Assembly (NCBI RefSeq): GCF_029227915.1
Contig: NC_079882.1
Location: 13,230,501-13,294,500 of the forward strand
Length of the DNA: 64,000 nucleotides
Direction: 5' to 3'
DNA from: Hydractinia symbiolongicarpus
Taxonomy: Eukaryota; Cnidaria; Hydrozoa; Anthoathecata; Hydractiniidae
Shown: one piece after another, positions 44,441-55,742 of the stretch
Numbering within the stretch: position 1 is the stretch's first letter
Layout of the letters: each line of letters opens with the position of its first letter
Made by a program: the position numbers and the translations under genes
Notes under the pieces: model-generated
What the model was told of the DNA's origin: nothing
The model's database searches: none
What the model saw: the letters and a program-made list of their open reading frames with translations, nothing else

Positions 44441-45071
44441 TGAAAAGGTTTGTTAACATCGTGTTCGTGTAACGAGTGTGGTGCACACAAACCACGATAA
44501 AATCGTGGTTTTTATATATAACAAACATTCAAACATTCTATTGTGGCAACAACGCTAATATTATTATGTCCACTAATATTATTATGTCCACGTGCGTGCA
44601 TTTTAAAAGTTTAAAAACAAAAGCAGCGTTGGAAGTGTTTTTTTAGATCGCATTTTAAAAGTTTATAAACGAAAAGTGGTTTTAGAAATGTGTTTTAAGA
44701 TCGCATTTTAAAAGTTTAAAAATGAAAAGCGGCGATAGAAATGTTTGTTTAGATCGCATTTTAAAAGTTTAAAACCGAAAAGCGGAGATAGAAATGTTTT
44801 TTAAGATCGCATTTTAAAAGTTTATAAACGAAAAGCAGCGATAGAAATGTTTTTTTAAGATCGCATTTTAAAATGTATAAACGAAAGTGGCGATAGAAAT
44901 GTTTTTTAGATCGCATTTAAAAGTTTATAAACAAAAAATGGTGATAGAAATGTTTTTTTACATCGCGTTTTGATTAACGAAAAAACAAAATCTAATATTA
45001 GCTAGCTTTATGACAACGAATTAAAACATTAAGTGTTAATTAACGAACCACGATGTTAACAAACCTTTTCT
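44441..45071. mobile_element. hAT-sized MITE with 8-bp duplication and minisatellite
   Basis: Ends TGAAAAGGTTTGTTAACATC and AGAAAAGGTTTGTTAACATC (right, reverse complement), both continuing GTG, are flanked by CAGTACTG (44433-44440) and CAGTATTG (45072-45079). That is an 8-bp duplication with one mismatch. The centre is a minisatellite. No gene is present. Confidence 0.7.
44608..44966. repeat. Minisatellite, about 7 units, same family as 21361-21990
   Basis: Units gatcgcattttaaaagttta, (t/a)aaacgaaaagcggcgatag, aaatgttttttta match the array at 21 kb almost base for base. Confidence 0.9.
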
Positions 45072-45079
45072 CAGTATTG

Positions 45080-46427
45080 TAACTCATTCATTAAATAAAT
45101 TTTTGAATGAATTAAATGTTTATAACAGAATGTTGCACTGAGTTTGTTCTTGCTCCATGTTATATTAAATAGAAAGATGCTTTTAATTTGTTAAAAAAAA
45201 CTGTTGCATAAAGGGGTATTGCACAAAGATAAAGATCTAATTTCTATAACCACTGCATTTCGAGTAGGAAAATGAAATACAAAGCAATTTGCATTTCCCA
45301 CGGTTTTCCTCTTTTCCTCCAACTTTCTGACTAGAGATGTTGTTCATTGATTTAACGAAATAAACACAAACGCCCTCCTCAAAGGTACATAACTTTATTA
45401 ACTCAATTGAGGCATATAAAACTTTTAATTTTATAATACTTTTAAATCCTATGTATTTCTACAGAATACTGTAACAGGTTTTCTTAGGTCATCCCTTTAC
45501 CCACACAACATCCTCTCTCTACATACGATACTTTGAATCCTCCACTGGAGAGTAGGGACACCTAATTGAAAAACTGGTCATTCTTTTAGCTAGTGGCTAG
45601 CTCTTATAGCCAGTTAGATATATCTATCGAAACTTACCTTGTGTAAAAATCTTTCCTTATACTTTTTAAAGTCTTTACAGTCAAAAGCAATGTCTTAAAA
45701 TTAAAAGTCGTTATGAGCGAGAGAGCTTCTCTGCTTCTCTTCTATCATCCTAAGGAACCTCTGGGAAATGAGGTTGCGTGCTTTGAAACCATCTTTTTTT
45801 TTTGCGCCCCCTCACCCGATGTTTGCCCTAAAGGGTTAGAAATTTTGTAGACAGTTATAAGTATAAAAACGAGGCAAAATGCAACTATAAAATATCAGTA
45901 TTAATTGTGATAATTACAGAAAAGAAATGTTTTTTGTCTATAATAATCTTTCAGAAATTATTGACCCCATGTGGTTTCCTACAGGGTGCAGGGCCGAATA
46001 CTCGCGAACAGCAGATACGGTAAAATAGTGACCTCAAGTTTTCGCCGGACATGTAAGAAACATAACACGGAGAAGTATTATGTTGAACGGTTATCCTAAA
46101 TTCTGTTTTTAATTTTAAATTACAGTTTAGGTTATATTTAGGATGAAAATACACCTTTTTATCAGTACTGCAAAACTTATTACTTTTTAATATTTAACTG
46201 GTTGTTATCCCATGGGTATTATTTCATGCATCCCTATTTGCCCTCCATTGAGTCAAAATTAAAGCTGCGTACAACTAATTTTAAACACAAAAAACCTGGC
46301 TAATAGAGATGACTTCTGTATAATAATAAATAAAAACTTATAAATAGCTACTCATAATTTTATTATCTTAAGTATGTCCAAGCTGGTATAGATGTTGCCT
46401 CTTACCATACAATTTTTTGTTTTTCAG
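45080..46427. other. Upstream region of BLTP1, no coding exon seen
   Basis: No ORF with a domain. It may contain the promoter and 5' untranslated exon of the gene starting at 46462. A strong acceptor (tttgtttttcag, AG at 46426-46427) precedes the first coding exon. No core promoter can be assigned by eye. Confidence 0.4.
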
Positions 46428-46461
46428 AATAATTGATATATACCATGCTGAAGTTTTTGTA

Positions 46462-49400
46462 ATGGCCAATGTAACAATAGATCTCCTGACACCCTCTCCA
46501 AGAAATGATACAAGTGGCAACATTTTGAATCAATCTTTTGATTTTGAAAAGAATCCTGGATTGGTATTAGTATTAATAGCATGTTGTTTTACTGCTACCT
46601 GGCTGCTGTTTATGACTTTTTATAACTCACACATACTGGCTTTTATTGTTACAAAGATATTGAGCAAGTTTTATTTGAGATGTGGTTCCATCTATATTGG
46701 TAAGAAGCCTAAGTTACTTTTTTAATTTATCCATTTACAGAGAGAGTGTTATTGGTTCATTGTTTCTTTTTTATGTGTGAAACAAGAGATTGTCCAGAGG
46801 CAGTTATTGAAGATTGTCTTATTGCAGTTATAATAAAAAAAGTGAAAGAACATACTGAAAGTTTTAAAGCTCAATTCCCCCCAAAAAGTTAATTTTATAT
46901 GTATCATGTTTTGCAATTTGTTATACAGTTGTTTTAAGTATATACACAATATTCTTATGCTATTAAAATTTTTCGATTATGCCTCCGATTTGAAACCAAT
47001 GGGGTGTTTTATTACCTTGTAATGTTTAAGTGCTATGCTATAGTATTTTATTGCTATGCAGTAGATATTTTTCCAGCATCGTAGAAAATATTTATTAAAC
47101 TAATGATGCACCATATTTTTATTAGTAATTTTTTTTATTTGTAGGTTATTTATGATAACTTTATAACGAAAAATGGCAATGTTTAAGCTTCGTAAAAAGC
47201 TTTTTGATCATTTCTTAGGAAAATATAGCAATACTTGAGATTTGTAAACTTATTAACTTTAACTAAACTTTCACGAAAGTTTTTTGAAGGATTTATAACA
47301 AAATACATGTAAAAACTTTGTAAGTAAGCATTTTTATTAAATTTTAAGAAAAGAGCTTTGTAGGAAAGTTTTTAAACTTTATCAATGCATAGATACTTTA
47401 AAGGTAAGTTGATTTGCCAAAATAAAGTTCTTTTGCCCATCCCAGGCCTCTTAATTTTTTGCTGACGAATCCATAACTTGGGATCTGCATGTTGGTTTGC
47501 AATCAAATTTTGTGAGTAAACATATAGGGCATGCCACCGTTTTGTAATAAATTATAGTGATATTGAAGATTCACAAGACATCCCAAATTGCATGACATGT
47601 CATTTATGAAAAAGTTTAAAAAGTTGTCTAGAAATTGGTAATTATTTAAAAAAAATAAGAATAAAAAGATACTTAGACAACTTTGCATCAATCACACAAT
47701 TAGAGTTTTTTCTTTTCTCAGCCATTAAAATAAAATAGAGAAATTTGGCATTGCACTGTAAAATTTTTTAAATTGTATCAATTTTATAAAAAAAGTTATT
47801 TTCGGATTATTTACAAATACATGTGATAAATAATGAATACCAAAAAGAGGCTTATTCAAATATTTAAAAGAACACCGATGTGCAATTTTTTCTTCTTCAC
47901 AAGTTTAGTATGTGTAGCAAAGTTTGATCTACCAAGATTGTCTAGTTTTTTGTGCATGTTAAAGTTGTTAATGTTGTGCATGGTTAAGCATGATAAATGC
48001 TTTGGGTTGACAAAATAAAACAAATGAATTTTGAGCCATATGACGATTTAAATAGAAAAAGTAAAAAAGAAAGTCAAATAAATAAATTAAGGATGTTTGT
48101 CGTTCTTCCATACCTAAAATAAAAAAACGCAAGAGATTTTATTATACATACATTGTATCCTTATAAAAATATCAAGTTCCATCTACATTTAAGTAAATTA
48201 AAAAGCTCTGGGGATGAGATTCATACTTTTTTCTCTATCAAAAAAATAAATATACAAACGGCCAACGGTGAAGACTTGTATTATCTATTCTTAATGGTAG
48301 ATAAAGAATATTTTTTTTTACAAAGCAAGGAATTGATTGCTGGTCAGTCTGACTGCTCATAACATGATCCTGACGGTCAATCAACAAAAACCCTTGACCA
48401 TCCATTATTTAAAGCGCTGCACTTTGGCGACCTTTTATTTTGCATTGGGAAACTTGTGTTTCATGTCAGCAATCTATGTCTTGTTGTGTGGTGACACATG
48501 CCCATGCACAAATGTGACATGGTTTGCGATTATCAACCGTTTGCTTTTTAACTTTATTTGATATTATAACTGAGTCAATAACACATTATAACACTGACTG
48601 TAAAAACTATACTAGCGTTAAAGTTCATCTTGCTTACTTTAAACTGGTTGGCTCATCATTTAGAAACGTTTTAACGCGTTAATAACGGCATTTAGGTTTC
48701 ACAAAATTTCGAACGTAAAAAACGTTCGAACATTGCTCAGACAGATGTTCCAAAACTGTGACTTTTAACCGTTATAACGCGTTAAAACGCTTCTTTATAG
48801 CGACCGTCAATCATTGAAGCGTTGTACAGGCGTTATAACGCCATACACTTAAAAGCTTATTCTAACCGTTACAACGCGATATAGGAACTGTCTCCACCAT
48901 CATTTCACAGTATACGATCTATGGTGATCTTTTCGCTCTCTACGATCCCGTTTTCATGATTTTTAAACGATCTACGGCGATCTTTTCGCTTTCTACGATG
49001 TTGTTTTGACTGTATTTAAATGATCTGCAGCGATCTTTTTGATTTCTACGATCCCGTTTTCATGATTCTTAAACGATCTACAGCGTTTTTTTTTTATTTC
49101 TATGATCCCGTTTTCATCATTTTTAAATGATCCAAGGCGATCTTTTTGTTTTCTACGATCCTGTTTTCATGATTTTTAAACGATCTACTGTGATCTTTTT
49201 GATTTCTACGATAAATGGAACCATTACACGTTGTTGTAAATAAACTTCTTATAACGACGTAATATAATCGCACGCTGGCTAACACTGACGACAATGTTGT
49301 AAGTTAGAAATAAAATAACTTTCTGATCTACAGTTTACTTTTTAAACTCGTTGAACGGGAAATCATGTTATTGTTTCATGATCGATTTTTTTTTAACGGG

Positions 49401-50440
49401 ATTCGAAAGTGGGGCAGCGTTATAACGCTGCTAAAAATAAAACATAATGGGTAGTGTTATTAACGCGTTATAACACTGGTTGTTTTAACGCCTCTTAACG
49501 CTTCAAAAATGAAGATCAAAGTTTTAAATTAACGCTAAAGTGGAAGCGTTATTACGGCGTTATAACAGCATTTTAACAGCGTTATAATAATTAAACGGTC
49601 GAAAATTGCAAACCATGTTACAAATAACAGTTGAATTAAAAGGGAAAATGAGAGCAAAACTTTTGTTACTTCATTTTACATGCTATAAAGAAAAATCTCT
49701 TTGGTGAAAAGTTGCTAACAGGTTGAATCAATATTATTTAACCCATTGGCATTCACTTTGGTGATTGCTGAGTGTCGGAATTAATTAGAAAGGCTGATTG
49801 GATAAATAATGGTTTTTGCTTAAAGCAAATCCTTTTGAAGAGAACTTCTTACTAGACTACAACAGCATGTTAAAATGTTTATAGGTGAGAAATGTTAGAT
49901 TCTAAACTTGTGGCAAATTTACAAGCATTTAACTTCACAGTACCAGGCCTGGAAATTTGGCGGAAGTAATCGTTTAGTTTCTGTGACGTTTCCTCAAATC
50001 AGTAAAGATGGTAATGATAGATCGTTTCCCTTGGAAAATATTTCAAATTATAATAATTTTATATTATATTATTTTACTACTATGGAGTGGGTCTTGTCAC
50101 TAACTAGGGCGATTTTGAAATGGTTCTCCACTTATTTATCGGTTTAAAGCTAATCATTACCATTGTTAACGTATCGTTTCCGCAAGGTCTACTTTGCGGA
50201 AGCGAAAGTACATTTTGATCGTTTCCTTCAGCTTCAAATCACGGTAACAATGAATCGTTTCCCTAGACTCCACAAATTTCCAGGCCTGAAGATTGACGAG
50301 TGTTAAAACTAAATTGCTTTTATATTTAATCTACATGATTTTTTTTAATACAAATTTATAGGATCATTTTCTGTTTCATTGCTTTCTGGAAAGATTATGT
50401 TCAAAGATGTTCGATATATCACCAAAGATTACAGCGTTCA
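46462..50440 (+). CDS. BLTP1: BLTP1/tweek homologue, first two coding exons (partial)
   Basis: Exons 46462-46699 (ATG start; donor GT at 46700, phase 1) and 50362-50440 (acceptor AG at 50360-50361; donor gtatgt at 50441, phase 2) encode about 105 residues. The N-terminal half has NxT/NxS motifs. Residues about 33-55 form a hydrophobic segment (LVLVLIACCFTATWLLFMTF). The protein then reads YNSHILAFIVTKIL, KFYLRCGSIYIG and, across the splice, SFSVSLLSGKIMFKDVRYIT. A single N-terminal membrane anchor followed by YNS...L......Y..G.I.IGSFS.S.LSGK....D..YIT is the start of BLTP1 (KIAA1109/tweek), a very large bridge-like lipid-transfer protein at ER contact sites. The family is thousands of residues long, so nearly all of the gene is outside the window. 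The codons are intact, and this is the only host gene I can support. An upstream non-coding exon is likely because an acceptor precedes the ATG by 34 bases with no stop. Confidence 0.8.
48590..49620. repeat. GCGTTATAACGC-rich palindromic repeat with inner minisatellite
   Basis: Many copies of gcgttataacgc, aacgcgtt and relatives are seen at 48670-48870 and again at 49420-49590, in arms that partly mirror each other (tagcgttaaag near 48615; aacgctaaag near 49532). The centre (48908-49215) has about five 55-60 bp units (acgatctacggcgatctttt, cgctttctacgatcccg, ttttcatgatttttaa). Probably one non-autonomous element. The ends are not resolved. Confidence 0.55.
49944..50288. mobile_element. Possible hAT-like MITE with CAGGCCTGGAAATTTG ends
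   Basis: Left CAGGCCTGGAAATTTG and right CAAATTTCCAGGCCTG are exact reverse complements, and the copy of 345 bp has no coding sequence. I find no target duplication, so the integration type is uncertain. It lies 70 bp before the second BLTP1 exon. Confidence 0.5.
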
Positions 50441-51143
50441 GTATGTTAAATGTTTGATACGTTTTTATATGTTCTTTTTCATATTGAATATGTCAAGAAA
50501 CTTTTCAAATGTTCAAATAAGATCCTTAGTCAAATTTGTATTGTTTGTAATTCACTGTTTGCAAATTTAAAAATTCCCCTAAATCATGTAACCTGAGTTG
50601 CTGTTACCAACACTTAACATTATGAAAGCTAAAAACTGGAGTCTTTTTAACTCCATCCCTCTCAGGAGATTCTATTTACTTGCACTTGAAGGGACTAATT
50701 GATTTGCAAGTTTAAGAATATTCCACACAATTCTTCCTATATATATGTAATGTATATAAACATGTTTTATGGTAGAGGTTGGATGTTGTAAACCCAAAAT
50801 CAGTATTACAGTAAATAATTAGTACTCCTGCAAATGTGTAAAGAGTGCGCCTTGGTGATTTAATTTCTATTTCTAAAAATGGATGCTTTACAACTGGAAT
50901 CTCTTATATTTATCAAAATATTTATAAATAAACTTTGTTTTGCCTGTTCCATCCACACTTTGTTTAAGGCTTGTTTTTTCGGAATTGCACATGCGCAGTA
51001 TATCAAAACAGAGGTGGTTCTTTTTTGCCGCAGAAAAAAAAATTTCTGTACCACAGAAAAAATATTTTCAACCAATCAAATCGATTTAAATTTGACAAAA
51101 ATGGTGGCTGAAATTGCTAGATGTAGAGTAAACAAACAACAAA
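50441..51143 (+). other. Start of BLTP1 intron 2
   Basis: No further BLTP1 exon is recognisable to the end of the window, so this intron extends at least from 50441 rightwards through the Harbinger and BEL regions. A 93-codon frame at 50879-51160 has no domain. Confidence 0.5.
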
Positions 51144-52207
51144 ATGGCAAACAATACTAGTAGTGATGAAACTTCAAGGGAAGATAAAATGATTATAAGA
51201 AACAAGTTATTTGTGGAGCATGTGGAGCGACAACAGAGAATTTGTAGCATTGGACAACCAAGAACACCGTGGATACGTGTGCAATATCCTGTTCATGCTG
51301 CTGTGATAATCCCTTCAGCACCAGTAGCTAGTACCACAGTTGCATCTCCCCTTCCATCACCTGTATCTTATTTTCAACATCGCTTTTCTGGCATTGTAAG
51401 TCCTAGCATTGTTTGTGGCATTGCAAGTCCTTCAGTTCCAAGTGCCTAAGAGAATGCTGATGACTCAGAATAGCAGTAAGATCTTGCTGATAATTCTGCT
51501 TGTGAAGAACATGAAAAACTCTATGTGCATGAAAGTTTAGTAAACCTAATGCCAAAGTACTTGTGCATATGGAAGTGTACTTAATAGAATACAAAGACAA
51601 AGAAGAAATAAAGTCCTGGAAGGAAATTTTAAAAATATTGGGAGACATTGATGGTAAGCTAGCTTAGCTACTACCCCTTTTGCTTAGTTTATACAACACT
51701 AAAAAATATTTTTTAGTTGTAGCTGTCTAGCTACATACACATGTACTTTAAAATTTCCACGAATTAATACTTCTTAATTTTTTCGGGGATTTTATTTTTG
51801 CAAATAGTAACTATATATCTTAGGAAATTTATTTTATTTAAGTGGAATATCTGACAAAGAAATGTGAGAAGTTGTGAGAGAACTATTGGAAGTGTCTTCA
51901 ACCAAGTGAAAAGATGACACATTCAGGGACAGGCAACAAAAAGCTGCCCACTTGCAATTTTTTTGCTGAGCTGGATTTCCTTTACTGTTTCAAAAATGCA
52001 TCTAATCCCGTACCTATCGAAATTCAAACTGTTGATGATGATTTGCAGGAGAACGTTGAGCCCTTTAGAAGAAAATCTGCCAAAAGAAAAGCAGATTTAC
52101 AAATGATTATTGATGCGTTAATAAAAGCCCTAAGTGATGATAACAATAACGAAGTTGCTCCTTCAAAATTTGAAAATGATTCTGAAACTTCGTTTTTGCT
52201 TAGTTAG
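51144..52207 (+). pseudogene. Harbinger accessory Myb/SANT-like protein
   Basis: A first frame (51144-51449) has a Ser/Pro/Val-rich segment. After stops at 51447 and 51472, EYKDKEEIKSWKEILKILGD at about 51590-51650 ends at a possible donor. From 51841 the second part reads EYLTKKCEKL-stop-ENYWKCLQ, then GTGNKKLPTCNFFAELDFLY and RRKSAKRKADLQMI. W-K-I helix, KCxKL.xxY, GTGxKK and F.E.DFL are the pattern of the Myb/SANT-type DNA-binding protein encoded by PIF/Harbinger elements. It is convergent with the transposase remnant at 52400-52910. In-frame stops make it a pseudogene. Confidence 0.6.
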
Positions 52208-52399
52208 TATATATATATTTAAAAAGTTATCACATATCTTTTGTTGTATTTACTATATGTAGTATTTAGTTGGCAACGGGATATATCCTATTGCCAACTT
52301 AATGAACCAGCCTGAGAATTAAAGTATGTGCAGAATTGATCTCGTATCTGTGCTGCTGACCTACTAAAATTATTAGAACCTTTTTAGCATTAGGTAATA

Positions 52400-52910
52400 A
52401 GACATTTCAATCTGTTGTTTCACTTCACCATTCTCCAGGTGTTATACCATTAGTCGTAGCATTACATACAGCTAACAGAAATATGCTGTGATGCTTTTTA
52501 TAATTAAAAAAAGTAGAGCCAGATGACGCAGGTGCTTGCATCATAACGTGCTTACCATCAATTGCATCTATGCAGTTTGAAAAGTTCCATGACTCTTCAA
52601 ACTTTTAGGATATTTTTTCCCACTTTTCACTCGTTGTAGGACATTTGAAGTACCCTTCTCTCAATAAAATTGTCCAAAGAGCTTCGCACGTTTCTGCAAC
52701 TAAGTGAGTAATTGATGTTGGACTTACGCAATAACTACATGCAATAGATGCTTGAGAATCACCAGTCTCTAGGTAGCATAATGTTAAACTGTTTTGTGTG
52801 CGGATGGTACACAAGAAAGCAGACACTACTACGCGAACACAGGGGGGGGGGCGGTAGAATAAAATACGGTACATCGGTAGGTCTAGTAAAGTATGATGAT
52901 GACGTTTCAT
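52400..52910 (-). pseudogene. PIF/Harbinger transposase, middle part
   Basis: The minus-strand frame reads LTLCYLETGDSQASIACSY, VSPTSITHLVAETCEALW and GYFKCPTTSEKWEKIS. After a frameshift it gives ESWNFSNCIDAIDGKHVMMQ, APASSGSTFFNYKKHHS and FLLAVCNA. The WNFxNCxDAxDGKHV motif holds the first catalytic Asp of HARBI1-type transposases. The N-terminal start and the C-terminal DDE part are missing, and the upstream part (nine-G run at about 52842) is disrupted. It pairs with the Myb-like gene at 51144-52207. TIRs of this copy were not found. Confidence 0.8.
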
Positions 52911-53389
52911 AGCTTAAATACGAACAGAAAATTACAAAGATACAAAAAGATAAACACAACATAAGTAAATACAAATATAGCCTGTGTTGATAGACAAAAT
53001 ATTACAGATACAAAATAAACTATTGCGTCGTTTACTACGCTTGCATCCTTTTTGCTGCTTGAAAAAACTCTTTATGTTAAGATTTCAACCAAGAACTACA
53101 ATATTTTCGATTCTCACTTTTACCACACGCTTGTCCTATTTGTACGGAGATTAGAAGCAATGTAAAAAGTGCGCGAGAAAACTATAAAAACCCAATTAAA
53201 ATTTATGTGATTCCAGTTTCTTCATCATCGCTTTACAATATTGTTTGCCCGAAATCATCGAATTTTAAAACGTCGTTGTTGTTTCTTCACGAAGTATGTA
53301 CACCTATGAAGAACGCAATTCACCGTCGTATGCAAAGCATAGTCCGGGTGACATTTTCATTTAGCACTGCGTTCCAGTAACGCAAGTGA
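52911..53389. other. Non-coding, probably BEL 3' terminal region
   Basis: No gene. It lies just downstream (minus strand) of the BEL integrase C-terminus and may contain the 3' LTR. With no second LTR in the window this cannot be shown. Confidence 0.35.
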
Positions 53390-53723
53390 TCGTATGGGAC
53401 GAATGTAATTTCCATCAGCAGTTTTAACTTTTGCAACCTTGCTGATGCCATCTTTGCTAGGAACCCAGCGGCCAATGATTTTTTGGTCTGTAACTATCAC
53501 AAGATCTCCTTCCTTTGGTCGTAGTTTGTATTCCATTTAGCACGTGTTGTCAAAGAATGCAGGTATTCCTTTCTCCATCTATTCCAAAACATATTTGAAG
53601 CAGCCTAAATGGCTCTCCATCTTTTTCGATCGTCAAGGTCTGTAAATACAGAATCTACGTGTGTATTTTGTGACGCTCTTCCAATGAGAAAATGATTTTG
53701 CGTTAGTGCTTGGTAGTCATCTG
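53390..53723 (-). pseudogene. BEL/Pao integrase C-terminal part
   Basis: Minus-strand reading: DDYQALTQNHFLIGRASQ, a VFTDLDDRKRWRAI stretch ending in a stop, MFWNRWRKEYLHSLTTRAKW, EGDLVIVTDQ, GRWVPSKDG, VKTADGNYIRPIRSLALLE. NHFLxGR, FWxRWxKEYL and GDLV...W.LGR...V....G...RP...L.LLE are the standard end of BEL integrases. Continuous with 58393-59640 once the Copia copy is set aside. Confidence 0.8.
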
Positions 53724-53861
53724 TGTTAAAGAGGTATATAGGATATTAACTGTTGATGTTTATATCTTTGCTTTCCCTTTTGGTATAGAATACACCTCCA
53801 CGATGTTCTATTGTCTGGAGTACTGTAAGAACAAAGAGAATCACAATATTAAACATTAACA
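53724..53861 (-). repeat. Copia 3' LTR (138 bp)
   Basis: Begins TG and ends CA on either strand (tgttaaagag ... aaacattaaca). It has 4 extra bases (gtat) and 3 extra bases (caa) compared with the 5' LTR. Confidence 0.9.
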
Positions 53862-53922
53862 TTGGTGCTGTCTTCTACAACTCAACTTTGTATTTCTATT
53901 TAACATTTAGGTTTGCTTGCTT

Positions 53923-54777
53923 TTAAAAGGCAAACGTCTTTAATACATAAACAAGTCTAGCTGACGATGCACCATACTTTGTCATGCAATCAGCTATCTG
54001 TTCAGCACCAGATACCCATTGTACATTATTTTCTCCGAGTTGAATCATTTCACGCAATCTTGCAATATCAACACGTAATCTCAGATCTTGGATGATCTTT
54101 GCGCTTTCAAGATGCTCTCGTAGCGATTGGTTATCAGTTTTACATGCAACAGATGGAGCAACATTAAGATGAAATATCTCCTTTACCATTGATGCAACAA
54201 AATATCCAGCATCCGCTGACTCACGTAACGCCATCGTCTCAGAAGATAGTGGACTCTTTGTAACACGATCAAGCTTCTTTAAGCGCCATGTGACAGGTGA
54301 AACATATCCATTACCACACAAGAAAACTATGTAAGCACCTTGTGAGGCACCACTAGGTAGACTCGCATGAGTCGCATCACCATATACTGCAAGATTCTCT
54401 GGATGACCAAGATTAGGAAATGTCAATCGTAATTTTGTAACATTCAATTTCTTAACCACCTTATTTGCCTCAATCAGATGACTGCCTTTCGGATTCTTTC
54501 CATAGTTACTCACATAACACGAATCAAAGGCACAATCTGCTCTGGTCTGAGAAGTAACCCATATAAGCTGGCCACAAAGAGATCTTAAGGATTTCTTTTC
54601 TTCAATAGTAAGATCATTATCTTTCTGCGAAGCTCGCTGTTGAGACACTTCTATTGGTGTGAGATTCTGAACGTAATTGATTTGGTCTACAAAAATCTCT
54701 GAAGATGTTTGAACAATGTTAAGTCCAATATATTTGAAAGCATAACACTCCTGTTTACTAACTTTGAATATTGTCAA
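53923..54777 (-). pseudogene. Copia RNase H region
   Basis: A 284-codon open frame. It starts with the RT connection (YIGLNIVQTSSEIFVDQINY), followed by LRSLCGQLIWVTSQTRADCA. RNase H follows with AVYGDATHASL, SPLSSETMALRESAD and ACKTDNQSLREHL providing D, E and D, and ends with RLREMIQLGENNVQWVSGAE, QIADCMTKYGAS. The frame itself is intact, but RT upstream is in another frame. Confidence 0.85.
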
Positions 54778-54801
54778 AATACCATCAATAATAGAAGACC
54801 T

Positions 54802-55203
54802 TCAATTGCTGGTGCCACAATATATAAAATCATCGACATGGGTCAGCACAATGCCACACAGACATTCGTCATCATCATACCACAGAAACATTGCACTATC
54901 AAAACAACTTTTCTTCCCACCGAAATCTTTCAAAACTTCTTTAACTCTATTATACCACTCCAGTGGCGCATCATTGAAACCATAGATACAGCGCATAAGT
55001 TTCCAAACTTTACCTTCTAATGATTCCAACTTCCAAGACATTGATGTCGAAGACACAAACACCATTCTTAAAGCTTGGCGACTACAAGTTGGTGAATCAG
55101 TTCTACATTCTACAACCTCCTCAAAGCCTCGCGCTACTAACCTAGCTTTTAACAACGTAACTCTGTTTCTCTCCTTCTCTGTAACTACCCACTTGCATGA
55201 CAC
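54802..55203 (-). pseudogene. Copia reverse transcriptase with internal deletion
   Basis: Starts MSCKWVVTEKERNRVTLLKA and RLVARGFEE. The finger/palm part SWKLESLEGKVWKLMRCIYG joins the LES.. segment straight to VWKL..CIYG. This removes the stretch that normally holds motif A (the first catalytic Asp). The later catalytic box THVDDFIYCG is kept. The deletion means the enzyme is inactive. It ends just before the RNase H frame with a shift. Confidence 0.85.
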
Positions 55204-55299
55204 CGTTGCTTGACCAACATCATTAACTTATTGAAACACATTATGATCACACAGATTAGAGAACTCCTTCTCCTTTGCATCAATCACAGCCTGTTTACA

Positions 55300-55686
55300 C
55301 TAATCTGTTTTTGAAAAAATCAACACAGTTTCCTCTGAAGCCAATTTTTTCCACCAAGACACCTGATTCCAATTAATACTACTTGGTTCATCCTTTCCGG
55401 CCCTCAAAATATTAACCCAATCTCTAGAACCACCTGTTCTTTTTGGTTGCCTTGATAAAACTCTTGCCTGACCACCATGACCATCTTTCAACATATAACG
55501 AATGTTAGTTTCTGGCTTAGGTTTACTGTGATTGGAGTATTTACTTTGAGACACGTCGCTCTCCCTCGCAAATCTAGTAGTTTTATCACTTTCTTTTGTA
55601 ACAGTGCCATCTAGCTTCTCAGCATCACCTTCACCAAGTACCTCACTAGCACCACTTGCTACCACTTCTTCAACTTCATCATCCAC
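55300..55686 (-). pseudogene. Copia integrase-RT linker
   Basis: Acidic and charged frame (EEVVASGASEVLGEGDAEKL, SQSKYSNHSKPKPETNIRYM, NWNQVSWWKKLASEETVLIF) occupying the normal position of the low-conservation linker between integrase and RT. Confidence 0.6.
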
Positions 55687-55742
55687 ATCACTTATTGTCT
55701 CACCACAATTATCAGCATCTTCGCCTTCAATATTATTATCAA

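Larger units (their letters stand above)
46700..50361 (+). other. BLTP1 intron, 3.66 kb
   Basis: Bounded by GTAAGA and TTTATAG. It contains the palindrome-rich repeat (48590-49620), a MITE (49944-50288) and otherwise AT-rich sequence. Short frames such as 47833-48018 and 48337-48561 are not supported. Confidence 0.75.

Noticed and set aside
54709-55020. Plus-strand frames opposite the Copia RT
   Set aside because: Antisense shadows of the Copia coding region.
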